Shown here piece by piece: positions 1-12,300 of a stretch of DNA of 64,000 bases. Numbering within the stretch: position 1 is the first letter of the stretch; every line of letters starts with the position of its first letter. The notes below the pieces were generated by a model. That model made no database searches and was not told where the DNA came from. It saw only the letters and a list, made by a program, of their open reading frames with translations. The translations under genes were made by a program, and so were the position numbers. Source of the stretch: Symsagittifera roscoffensis (lineage: Eukaryota > Xenacoelomorpha > Acoela > Convolutidae); NCBI RefSeq assembly GCF_963678635.1, contig NC_087066.1, positions 67,343,477 through 67,407,476 of the forward strand, in the 5' to 3' direction.

Positions 1-691
1 ATTGTGTTGGCAAGATGGTTTCGACACTGATACAGTGTTTGAGGTGTCCATGGATGCAGCATATGCATTTAAAGTTGAAACTTGAGGTGCTATATTTGTA
101 GTCCCTAAATGTTGAGAGCTGCTATTGAGAAAAATTTAACAACAGTTTGAGATGATTTTAGTTATTTCCTCAAAAAAGTTCTTTTTCCCAAGAGAATATT
201 TGAATTTTTTGTTTCAGTTTCACCGTCCAACAAGACTAGAAGAGTGATTTTAAAAGTCTTGAGCGAATCTTATCTGAAGCTTTTTTTGTTCAGTTTACCA
301 TGATGCTGTTGAGACTGCAACAATATATTGCTGTTAAAACTGAATTGAGAATCAAACTGAAGTGACCAACACCTACCAACCTATACTTAATGAATCAATT
401 CGAGTTACAGGGAAAACTTTGATATGTACCTGTACCAACCAACCTATTGAATTTATATCAAAGCTCGCTTAATGGAGCCGGAGATTTTCACCGGAAGTGT
501 TCGAAAAAGAACAGTATCCTATCCCTAATTGTTTTTCATCGAAAACAATTTTTAGGTGAAATAAAAGATAGTTGTAGAGATTTTCTGTATGTTCTCGATA
601 GATTGGAATCATCAAAATGACCAGTTAAGTACAAAATCTATATGCACCAACAAATTTTTGATGTTGGTCAGAATTTTCGGATCAGCTTGAT
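1..691. other. Unannotated AT-rich sequence
   Basis: No reading frame, repeat or RNA that I can support. Base composition resembles the other non-coding parts of the window. Confidence 0.5.
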
Positions 692-1195
692 AAAGCTAGG
701 GAGAAGGCTTTGAACTCAGAAAGGTTCGAGGCAACCGATGAGTAGACGAAGCTCGAGAAAAACGAAGAACCCATAGAGGGTTGAATCAAAGCGATAGGCT
801 ATGACAAAGCTCCGAAACACCAAGAACCTCGGGGAGGCTCGAAGTAAAAGATGAGGTAGATGAAGCTCAGGAAAAACTGAGAACCCAGAGGGGTTAGAAG
901 GAAAGCGATGAGTTAGTCAAAGCTCGAAACATCAAGAACCCATAGAGGCCCAAAGCAAAGCTATGTTTTAGAGAAACTGAAGAAACGCCAAGAGTCAGAG
1001 AAGCTCAAAGCAAAAATGAGCTAGATGAAATTCAAGAAAAACTGAGGAGCCAGAGAGACTAGAAGGAGAACGATGAGTTAGATAAAGCTCGGAAAATGCC
1101 AAGAAACCAGGAAGGCTCGATACAGAAGATGAGCTAGATAAGTTTCAAGAAACGCCCAGAACCCAAAAATAATCGAAACAAATGATGAGCCAGAC
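692..1195. repeat. Degenerate ~56-bp tandem repeat, 9 units
   Basis: Units beginning with variants of aaagctcgaaa start at 692, 749, 806, 863, 919, 974, 1028, 1084 and 1140, with the next partial unit at 1196. Spacing is 54-57 bp. Each unit runs roughly aaagctcgaaaaac, then aagaacccagagagg, then a variable part ending in gatgagctagat. The units are strongly diverged, so this is an old minisatellite. The plus strand is purine-rich and broken by stops. The minus-strand open frame over its right part is a by-product of composition. Confidence 0.8.
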
Positions 1196-1480
1196 AAATG
1201 TCGATACAAAAAATCAGATAGTACTCGAACGAAACGAAGAAAACTGTCAAAAGTGACTTGATGGAAGGTAAAAACTAATCCAGAAAGATTGGAGCAAAGA
1301 GTCAAGAAAGACTCAAAGCATTGAAACAGAGAGTCAAGAAAGACTCGATGGAAAGAACGAAAGAGCCAATAAGGCCTCAAAGGAAATAATCAAAGAGTCA
1401 AAAAGACTCGAGCGAAGGAATGGAATGAAGACAAAAGACATTTCCAAAAGTTGTAACAGATCAACAGTGAAGGGGGGAAC
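1196..1480. repeat. Purine-rich extension with agtcaagaaagact motifs
   Basis: The 56-bp periodicity fades into a purine-rich tract in which the motif agtcaagaaagactc or a close variant recurs near 1309, 1332 and 1396. It may be a further decayed part of the preceding minisatellite. No gene is supported here. Confidence 0.45.
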
Positions 1481-1987
1481 AAACGGCTAGTTGAATAACT
1501 GATCGAGGGGGGTAAAAACGCAGGTTTTGGAAGCCGCGTTAGTAAAATTCAGTTAAATTATTTCAATCAAAATTTTGCCATCGAATTTTTTAGTACAGAA
1601 GCTCCTTTTGATTTGTTTTAACAGCAAATGGGTTTGCGGAATAAACCATTGCGACCAAAAACTGACGCAATTTACTTCTTGAACTGTGTAAACAGTTTGC
1701 AGTTTGCGGTGTAGGGGTGTACAAAAATGCACAATTCAGCGCGGTTTTTGTTTTTTTTTCTTTACAAAAATCAGAGAACAAAATTTTTTCAGAAGTGTAA
1801 ACAGTAGTCAATGTAAGCGTTCCTTCAATAGGCCGAAAAGTAAATTATCTTTTAGGTCAACAATACATTCTTTGATCTTTTTTTATATGGGAATTAGAAC
1901 TGTTAGATCACTAGTAGCTCTAATTACGAGATTAAAGATGTATATGAGGGTAAAATGTAGTAGTTCTAACTTATTTAACTGGAATTG

Positions 1988-2130
1988 ACAAGAAACTTTG
2001 AGCAGCGGCGCGACTTAAGGAAAAACTTTGAGTCGCGACGTGTTTAAAGAAAGACTTTGAAAGGCAGCAGGACTTATGAAAAGACTTTGAGGCGCGTGCA
2101 ACTTACTGAAAGACTTGAGCCGAGCAGAAA
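1988..2130. repeat. Degenerate ~30-bp tandem repeat, 5 units
   Basis: The motif gaaaactttgag, followed by a GC-rich gcgcgactta-like part, recurs with the actttga core at 1995, 2025, 2054, 2084 and 2113. Spacing is 29-30 bp. The GC-rich half of each unit stands out from the AT-rich surroundings. Confidence 0.65.
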
Positions 2131-3088
2131 TCAAGAAAAAGCGTTAACATTGCGATTTTAGAAAAGACTTTGGCGGCCCAATGTATATCCGTAAATCAAG
2201 AATTTGAAAATGAATGCTTAAGAATAGCCATTGGAGCGACTTAAAAAAAACTATGGGTCGAGGCGGTTTTTTTTGGTCGCATTGGTTGCTCGATAAACAA
2301 TTGCAAGAATTTTTTGACTGCCCCGGTGTCTTAATCTGTTAAGATTCTATCGTGCCGATCTGAAATTGCCAATAGTCAGTTATGCCGGTCTGAATTTACA
2401 AATTTGCTTCGCGCCAGTGGCGTTATCTTGAAAAGCGGACCTTAGGCTGCTCCTTCACAATCTGAGATATTTATGATGCATTGGCTAATCAATTAAGTTT
2501 AATCTAGATGCTTCCGGCTCAAGTTAATTGAAGAAATTCTTTTGTTTATTCTGCTTTAAGATTTGACAGTTTGAAAACATCTCATTAGAAACGATGATCG
2601 CTCTAGATGAGCGAAATCCGGAGACAAAGAGGGTCTAAGAATTTATCTCCTTCGACATCCTCCAGCATTCTTTCATCATAAATAACATTTTTGGAGAAAT
2701 ATTTACCTACAAGGGTAAGTATTTGTCCTTATTAGATGGCTTATAGGCTTATTAGATGGCTTATATTTGTCCTTATTATATTGGTTTTCGTTGCCGGTCA
2801 GATGCATGCAGCTCAATAGATTTATTTTTTAAAATCCCCATCTATTTAGTATTCAACATTATCACATATTTGTTACCTTTTTTCACCATTATATTCACCT
2901 TAAGAAATTATAAAAAGTTCATATTGCAAATTTTCTATCATTGTACTGCAAAAATATTTGCGAACGAAAATATTTGAATTACCATGATAATATTACATAT
3001 TAGAAAAAAATGATTATTTTTTGAGGGAAAAAAGTTCACATTTTTACCTAATTTTCGGTTCATCTATAATTTTTCATTCTTTTATCTA
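2131..3088. other. Upstream region of receptor gene 1
   Basis: AT-rich sequence without a supported gene. It should contain the promoter and 5' UTR of the receptor gene beginning at 3089. I see no convincing TATA box or initiator, and I could not place a transcription start. Confidence 0.4.
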
Positions 3089-3328
3089 ATGTACATGACT
3101 CTCCTGCTTTTCACTCTTTACTACTTATTAATCTATCTAACGAGTGGTCTCTGGATTCAAATGGTAGATGGCGACGAAATAGTCCCAACTAACGGCGTTG
3201 ATGGGGAACAGAGGCTGCTGTCAAAACTCAGAAGCAGCATCCCATCCATGTGGCCGCCCGTAGATATGGTCAACAGAACTGTTTTCATCTATGTTGATCT
3301 ATTCAAGATACAAGAGATCCGGGAAAGA
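3089..3328 (+). CDS. Receptor gene 1, exon 1: signal peptide and N-terminal helix
   Basis: This exon encodes residues 1-80. A hydrophobic leader is followed by GEQRLLSKL (the N-terminal helix of the family) and the first beta strand with sequon NRT. The donor is AGA|GTAAGC at 3329, phase 0. The corresponding exon of gene 2 ends in the same phase after the same DLFKIQEI stretch, which fixes the donor. The open frame continues 18 bases past the donor before a stop. Confidence 0.85.
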
Positions 3329-6300
3329 GTAAGCAATAGGCGATAATGATAATACCCATTAAGTATGGAGAGTGGGCAAAAATTGACATCTACCCAGATT
3401 GACCAAAGTGCTTGTCTTTCACTTTCGATGCAATTCTATAGTACAGAAAAATTCATGAAAGGTCTATGATTATTGATTTTTCATATACGGAAATTGTATG
3501 ACTATTCTTTTTTTCATAAACCCTTAAGAAGCATTTTTTGTTCCGACCATTTCGAAAACTTTAATTTTGTCTTCTTTTCGTTGTTTTGACCAAATTGATT
3601 TTCCGAGCTCTCCCAAAGCAATAAAAAGACCTTGCTTGGAGTAAAAGAAATACTGTGCCCAGGAAATAGTTTGAAAAAAAACGGGCCAAAAAGAGGCCGA
3701 ATTGCTTCCCGCTCATAAATCCGCCCCTGCCTTTCAGTCGTGATTTTAGAAATTTCTCAGAATCAAGAAAAACAGATTTAAACTTTTGGCATTTTGTCTA
3801 AACTTGAGCAGATGATGCGAGCGATCAGGCTTAGAATAGGTTATTTCTGCCTAATTTAGGCCATCAAAATTTTAATTTACTCGAGTAAAGTATTTTGAAT
3901 TTTTTAGCGGAATTAAAAACTTCAAAAATTCAAAAAATTTCAGCAAAAAAATAAATTTTCGAAATTTTTTAATTTTTTTTTCTTATTTTTTTCATTTTTC
4001 TTTGAAAATTTTTGTCCAATTTTAGTAATTTACAATAACTGCCGAGTGTTTATAAGTTTTTCATTTAGATCTTTTTATCACACCATGCAGAAAAAACGAC
4101 ACTTAATTGAAAAAAAACACACTTTTTTGTATTTTTAAGACTATGGTCGGGAAATTCTCTGCTACTTGCACAGTAACAGGCTAGCCTTTGTTTTAACTTA
4201 ACTTCGTTAAACTCGCTAGTTTTTGGAAATTTAACTTATAATTAATTTTGCTTCTGCCAAGACTTTTACACTTTGCACTGCAAAAGAAAAAATGGTTTTC
4301 AGGTTAACCGTTTTGAGGTTGACATAGCTGAGTTTCTAGCTATAAAATGCAAAATCAGAATATTTTTTGTCTTTGTTGAACAGTTCTAAAAATTTGCAAC
4401 TTCTTAATGTCAACTTTGGACCACATGTGAAAAATTATAGTAAAAAGAAGTATTCTACAACTTCATTTTGCAATAAAACATATTATCAAAAATCATAAAA
4501 CAATCGCGATAGTGAAGTTCCCAATAATCAAATTCACAAAAATCATGATAACAGTACAATTGATAGTAATAGTTCATAATAATAATTCATCATAATAGTA
4601 TTAATATAATAATATTATTATAATAATAGATCATAACAATTATAACCATGAAACCAGAGTGAAGCCATGAATGATCCGACTGCATTTACGGCCAATCAAA
4701 ATATTTTTGTTTGAAAAATAGACGCATTATTGAAAAAAGTGACAAATGAAAACTTTTTTTTTTCATTTTTTGCTTCACCGTATTCTTCCACACGATAATG
4801 CGAGCTAGAGAGGGATGTATTTAGCGTATGTCTGAATCAATTTGGATAATTTTATGCATCCTATATATCGTGAGTAAATTATGCCAAACTGGCCAAACTA
4901 ACAATTTTCAAAACCGCATAGTCTTATGAAGGGTAATCACAGATTAAAACTTTTTACATTTGAGCTCCGGATCAGAAAATCTGTGTCAGATGGTACAAAA
5001 AAATTACCGTGGAAATTTCTTAGCTAAACAGTCGAAAATTGACTTAATAAAAAAACCGGTTCAAGCATAAATATTCCGTTTTCTTCGAAAAATGGAAAAA
5101 CAACGATTGTTGAGAAAGTAAAGAATATATATTGTTACAGATATCAGTTACTGTTTTCAATCGTTTCTTTTGCCAATAGTATTGACAGTCATGCAGCAAA
5201 AACCAAGTTTGTACGCAACATTAAAAAATTTTGTTGTCGTTGTTTATTTTCTCAAGAAGGTTAGCTTGATATGGCGCCAAACTAAGCTTTCCTGAATCGC
5301 AACTCATATAACTTTCAAGCAAAAGCTGCATTTTGCAGCATTTTTGCTTCCCAAGTTCTTCTAGTACACCAAATCTTGAAAATGCTTTGAATGGATACAA
5401 CAGGAATCGCTAAAGAAGGAAAACGTCTTCAACTTTAAGATACTAACCAGATTAGTCGTGTCAGCCGTCATCTGAGCTCACTCTATTCGCGAACACTGGA
5501 TTTCCTTAAGTTCAAAATAACGTGTAATTCCTCGGTTGCTCGCTTTTTCTTGCCGCGTTTAAACAAATTGTTTTGCTTCGAATTTCTCAATTCTTTCTTT
5601 ACGTGTGAAATTTCTTTACTACTAATTCCAAACTTATGTATTTAACTGAGAGTTCCTTTAACATGGGATCACGTTTTGAGAAAGACATGTATTCCTCGAT
5701 GCTGAAAAAGATTTCCGACACCAATGTGAGACAGATTTTCGATAAATTATTGACGGATCTGGGCAAAAAAGATGAGATTATTCTAGATCTTGCGAACAAA
5801 GTGGATGATTTGGAGCAAAGAGTATCTGCACAGGAAAGGTATTCTTCTAAGGATTGCCTAATTTTGGAGAACCTGCCAATAGTAAACAATCAGGTACCGT
5901 TGTCACATCAGGTATGCGATTTTTTGGCCCAATTTCTTCAGTATAAAACTAGCCCGAGTAATTTTAAAGCCTGTCACTTGCTTGGAACGTGGAAAAATAT
6001 CAATTATCCCCCAGCTGTGATAGTTAAATTTTTATATTTTGGGGAAAAAAGTGAAATCTACAACAGAAAATCTTGGTTGGCTAACATTCGAAACCCGAAT
6101 AACAACAAACAAATTTTTCTCAAGGAAAGGCTTCCACCGGCAGACCGTCTACTCAAACAATACGCTGATGATTTGGGTCTTGTAAATACCAGTCAGAATT
6201 GTCAGGTTAAAATGTTTAAAATGGAAAACAGAGGAATTTACAAATCTTTTCCCGTTAGTTCGAAAAAGGCGATTGATGATATGAAACACTTAGCGACTAA

Positions 6301-9300
6301 GAAATCTGACAAATTTCAGTCGAAAACTGGAAAATCTACGGAAAATTATAGTGTATCTGATTATGAAAGAAATACGACACCAATCAGAGCAAATAATATT
6401 CAACGGGAGGAGAATATTAAATCTATTCTGAAGCGATTACGTGACTCCCCAGAGCAAGAAGGAGAACAATTATTGGAGCAATTATGCAAAAACAGAAAAA
6501 CTCTTTCAGAATATGTTGTAAATCCCTACGAGGAAGGTTCATAGTTATTCATACATTCTTGCATGCTCTATGGGGTTGGGATTGATGAAGCATACAAGAA
6601 TGTTTGAGCGTGGCTTGCAAGTCAGCGCCTAATTTTTTCTGTTTCTTATTTTTGTTGATAAATGAGTAAATTATATTATCGAGAACTCCTAGAGGGGAGA
6701 CAAGTGGGCGTATTAAATAGCAGTTTTCTTTTTTTCTTGAATATTAGATCTTTGCGATGTCATTATGATGAGTTAAAAATTCTTATTGACGACTTTGAGG
6801 TTAAGCCACCAATAATAGCCCTTTGCGAGACATGGCTAACGGACAATGATCCCTTATCAATTTATTCAGTTGAAGGCTACCAACCTATAATAACTACTAA
6901 CAGAAAAGGTACTCGCGGAGGTGGTTGTGCATTTTTCGTTAGATCGGATTTAAAGGTGTCAAAATTGCAATTGGAATCAGATCTTGAGTTTCTAGCTATA
7001 TCTGTTAAAAATGAAAAACATTCGAAAAATTTTATTGTTTTGTATAGAAAACCATCTTCTGCGCTAAACGACTTTTTTGAAAAGCTAGAATCTTTCCTGG
7101 ATACGGTGGCTACTTGGAAAAACCAAACAATAATATGTGGTGATTTTAACATAGATTCACTTGATGCTTCAATCACTAGTGAGAATTTTTTGACATTAAT
7201 GAACTCACATGGGTTTCTCCAACGCAACTTTAAATCCACACGTGTTACATCTTCAAGTCAGTCTTGTATTGACTATATCTTTACCAATTCTTGTTTGAAC
7301 AAAATAAATACTTTAAAAACTGTAATCAGTGACCATTACTCAATTTTACGTGAAATTGATGACTTTAAAAGTAAAAATGACATAAAAACACAGAGCGTTT
7401 TCCGAAACATAAATCCATTGAAAAATGACAAAAACCTGGTGGATTTCCTTTTCTTACTACATGAAAAACTCAATAAAATGCAAAGTTCACTAAACGCTGA
7501 TGAGCAGATAACTTACATTGTAAACAGCTTAACACGTGTTTTAGATAAATTTTGCCCATTATCTCAGGTGAATAATAAAGCAAAACCAACTTGGATTACC
7601 CAGGATATTAAAAAGCAAATGCAAAAGAGAAACATGTTCTACAAAAAATGGATAATTGATCCAACTCCGACAAATTTAGAGAAATATAAATTGTCCCGAA
7701 ATTTAACCACATCGCTAATAAGAAATTCGAAACTAAAATTTTACCAACAAAAAATCGAAAAATCGAAAAACAATAAATGTATTTTTCAGGCATATAACGA
7801 TTTCATACAAAGCAAAACATCTGCCAAAATAGAAGTTGAAGCTGATGTCTTCAATCAGTTTTTCGCACAAATTGGTAATAAATTAAGTGGTAAAAAAGTC
7901 AATCATAAAATTGCCTTAAGGCATGTTAAATCTATACCTAATTCAATGGTTTTTCAGGAAATAACAACAAAAGAAGTTTTTGATACAATTATTCTTATTA
8001 AAAATAAGGGGTCTTCAGGTCCGGATGGTATAAGTAATCAAATTTTGAAACTCTCGTCGACGGTTATTAGCGAACCTTTGTCAAAGTTATTTAATCAATG
8101 TATAAAGCAAGGAACGTTCCCGAATGCACTAAAAATTGCAAAGGTGCTTCCGTTTTATAAAGATGGTAATTGTCAACTACCAGAAAGCTATAGACCAATA
8201 AGTTTACTCAATTCGATAAGCAAGGTTTTTGAAAAGATCATTTTTGGCAAAATGTATAAGTTTCTAAGAAAATATCGAATTCTCACACCAGAGCAATACG
8301 GATTTCAACCTAAAAAAAGTTGCGCTGATGCTTTATTAGAATTTACCGAGTTCATTCGAGAAGTTATTGATAAACGCCGTTACGGTGAAACATTTTTCAT
8401 CGATTTCCAAAAAGCTTTTGATACAATAAATCATGAGCTACTTATTCTTAAGTTAGATAAGTATGGAATAAGGGGTAAACTGAACAAACTTATCCGGAGT
8501 TATTTAACTGATCGCAAACAATATGTTACTTTTGACCAAAAAGAATCTCGAATAGAACATTCAACATGTGGCGTTCCGCAGGGTTCTGTTTTAGGACCTC
8601 TGTTGTTTCTAATCTTTATTAATGATCTTCCGATTGTTTGTAATACAATTAAACCAGTTTTATATGCAGATGATACAACTTTATGTTATTCAAGTACAAT
8701 AAGGACAAATAAAATTGAAAACGAAATGAAAAATATTGAAAAATGGATTGATTGTAATGGCCTGACAATCAACTGTAAAAAGAGCGTTTTTATGAGTTTC
8801 GGGAAAAATGTTGAAATGATCAATGTATTTGGAGATAATTTTCAATCGAACTGCCAATTGCCTGTTAAATATTTGGGATTAAAAATTGACAATAAACTGA
8901 GTTTTAAGCAACATATAGGTGGCATTGTTAAAAAGTTATCAACTTTCTGTGGAATAGTTTACAAATGTCGTGAAGTTTTTCCGAAAGCAAGTCTTCTGTT
9001 GTTCTACAGAGCATATGCTCAATCCGTAATTCAATATGGTATTCTTATTTATGGCAATACATATAAAACTCATCTCGATTCAATTTTAAAACTACAAAAA
9101 CGCATCACGCGGGCTATATTCTTCAAACGCAAATTTGAACCAATAACCCAATATATGAGTGAAAACAAAATTTATTCAGTCTTTAATATGTTTCTGAAGT
9201 CTCTCTTCAAAGAATTATTTGAAATTTTAAGATGCCCCGATAAGAATAGTTTTTTGAGTTTATCGAGCCTAGAAAGGCTTCCTCACACCCGCAGCAAGAC

Positions 9301-12300
9301 TAAAAAACAAATTACAAATATAGCTTTTAAATCAAATGCCATGTATTCTCTCTTAAAAGTAGGCTAGCAATAGCATATAATTTTGTTTTTCAGAATAATT
9401 TACTTCCAAAAGATTTTTTCGAATTAAATAAATCAGAACTGAACCGTTTTCAGGAATCTTTTTTCCATAATTATATTTTTGATAATGAATTCTTACACAA
9501 ACTGCTCTTTAATTGATGCCCACTCTGGAGACTTTATGTCTCTGCTCTTTAAGTTCTCGAGGTGTCCCACTCGATGAGATGAAATTCTCTTTGGGTCACC
9601 CTCCATGCCTTATAATAGTATTCGTTACTGTTGTAATGTAGATGGTAAATTAAATTAACAAAAAATTTCCCTAGCGCAGAAAAGTAGCCAGCAATCCTGA
9701 AATAATTTAATCAGTTCAGATCAAAAAAGAGTTCAAAAAACCCTTTTTGAGCTAGTGCTTACCCGTACCGAGTGCCCATGGATCCTAATCAATTATATTG
9801 TCATAATATGGTCACTATCCATCAAATTACAAAAAAAAATTATGCGAATATAATCCTAAGCTTTTTATGCCAATATAATCCATTATAATCGATCATTATC
9901 GATTATTATGGATTTTTGCGAGAAGTTAATCATGAAATTTACAAATTTTTTCAAAGTTATCTCATTTCTTGTTTAGAGCAGTGGCTACGTATTACGTTTC
10001 ATAAAATTTTACATTTCACATTAAAATTTTTATTATTTGTGTCTCTACTTTTTCAATTCATTACACCCTCCTCCTACTTTAACCCCTCCCCCCGTTTACC
10101 ACCCGCCCCCGTTTACCATGGATTATAATGGATTTTAAATTCAAAAATAATCAATTATTATGGATCATCTTGGCAAAAATAATCGATTTCTTTGTCAAAA
10201 CTAATGAATTATATTCGATTATCGATTATAATCGATTATCTTGTGAATCCATTATAATTGATTAGAATCCACGGGCGCTCAAAGCGGGTAATGTTAAATA
10301 ATTTTGAGATTTCCCATTTATTTAAATTTCCCACGAGCGAAAGTAAAACTGAATGCTTTTAGAAATTGGTTAGATTGCTGCTTTTCAGTTCTAAATTCTA
10401 GACAAACTAACAATTTTTCGTAAAACATGCTCATGAAACTGTATTAAACATGCAAAAACTGATAATCAAACATTGGGTTGTAAATTTTGATTACATGTAA
10501 CCAGCAGGCCAGTAAACATTTCAAGTAAGCTGTTGTAGACCATAAAAAAAAGAAAACTCGCTGGTCAAAGATTACGCTAGGTATAGAAAGTGTGATGGGT
10601 TTCTATTTTCTAAAAAATGATTGCTTAAGGCAGCTGGTTCTGCAGTTTGACGAGTCAGGAGAACTTTTGGCTCAGACTAATGTTTTTGATCTCAGCCTCT
10701 TGGCTCACCCTTAGAACGTGACTGCCCAAAAAGTTCTATGTTTTTTAGCCGAAAAGCGCAGTTAGACTTTGAAATTTGCTCCTGCCAACAATGTGCTCTT
10801 TTTTGAAGACTAGCCATGAGCTTATATGTTCTGCTCTTTTCTGTAGGGAAACTTGATTTTTTGAATGTACTATACCGCATGTGAACTATCCATGCAGTTT
10901 TTTTTACAAAGAACCAGGCTGGAATTGAATTTTTGTTAGCTCCAATTATCCAAATAATGAAAAATGAATAGCTGTTTGTTAAAGTTTTCAGAAAAATTAA
11001 AAAAAAACTTATTTTTATTAAAAAGAGCTGTTGATTTTAATTGCTGGTCCAAAATTGACCGATAATCGTAAAAAAAAACATTTTGTACCATACATTTTGT
11101 AACCTGATTTCTGAAATACAATTTTTAAAATTTAGTAAGATTTACGCTAAGCTCAAATCCTCTTTTTTGAGCGAAACTTATCGACTTAAACCTACTCAAA
11201 CCTACGTTTTAGACAGTGTCATAACAATTCGACATGGTTTCAGTTTGATCAGGTCTGTATAAAAATTGACGATTTGGACCTTCGATACCCAGAGTGTCGT
11301 ATGCACAGCATCAAAATAAATTAACTTTGCGTACCAGCTGTGGAATCGAGAACAACTAGCTATATTTGCTTGTTGCGGAATCCGCAACAAAACAATGTGC
11401 CGACAAAATTTACGTTGCAGGTATTTTTATTACAGGTAAATGGAATTCACTTACATTTTGGAACATGTTTAAAGACTTGTCTCTGGAATCCAGGAACATA
11501 CACACACAAAATTTTGCGCCTATCCAGTGCACAGTTTGGCCTCGTAATGACAGTTAATCGTAATTTTGTCTTAGATAAGACGACAAATTAAGAAACAAAA
11601 CAACCGTTTGCGGTGCAAGTAGCAAAGAATGATCTTTCTTTACCCTCCTGTAAATGTAAGCCACCTCATTATATCTCTTATGTTCAAATTGTAGAAAATT
11701 ATTTTTCTAAATAAATTTTTCCTTAATTAAGTTATTTTTTTGAAATTTTTTTGGTAATTTTAAATCTATAATTTTTAAATGTTAGTTAAAAAATTCTACA
11801 AACATCCATCAATTAAAAAATTTCGCTGAGTTTTCTCGTAGCTCTCTGACACTAATCGTATAGCATGTTCATTCAATCATTCAATATTGTGACTGCTCCT
11901 TAAAACCTTGAATAAAAAAAGAAAACCCTAGCGCTAACAAGGCAATGTGTAAAAATTGCCTAGCTTTTCAGTTTTTTTTATCTTGAAGCACAGCACTTTT
12001 ATATTCGTTTTCTTTTTGTAATCATATACGATTAATGAAAAAAATTTGAACTTAAGAAAAAAACAGTTTTTTTTCAGTAGATTGAACGTGAAAACTTACT
12101 ATTTGTATAATTATTATTTCTTTTGAACAAATTTAAGCTCTTGATTTCTCTATGAAATTCATTTTTGAGAATAAAAGCAGTATAAAAATTGATGTTCCTT
12201 GCCGCGTAATAACAGTAACTCTAATTTTACTTGTGTGCCTTTGTTATACTTTGAACAGTTTTTAGCGCACAACAATCTGGATTTTAGTAAACTTTCTGTT

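Larger units (their letters stand above)
5450..9660 (+). mobile_element. Non-LTR retrotransposon (CR1/L2/Jockey-like LINE), nearly full length
   Basis: The element has two ORFs, an RNA-binding-type ORF1 and an endonuclease plus reverse-transcriptase ORF2, in the same direction as the host intron. The 5' boundary is not sharp. The GC-richer leader starts somewhere between about 5400 and 5500. After ORF2 comes a short UTR, and the sequence ends near a taaattaaatt tail around 9640-9660. Target-site duplications were not found. The long intact frames mean a fairly recent insertion, apart from a frame break at the end of ORF2. Confidence 0.85.

Noticed and set aside
1078-1380. Open frame of 100 codons on the minus strand
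   Set aside because: It lies on the purine-rich degenerate minisatellite, and its Phe/Ser/Leu-rich product reflects composition only.
5599-5889. Minus-strand open frame of 96 codons
   Set aside because: It is a shadow of LINE ORF1.
6877-7239. Minus-strand open frame of 120 codons
   Set aside because: It is a shadow of the endonuclease part of LINE ORF2.
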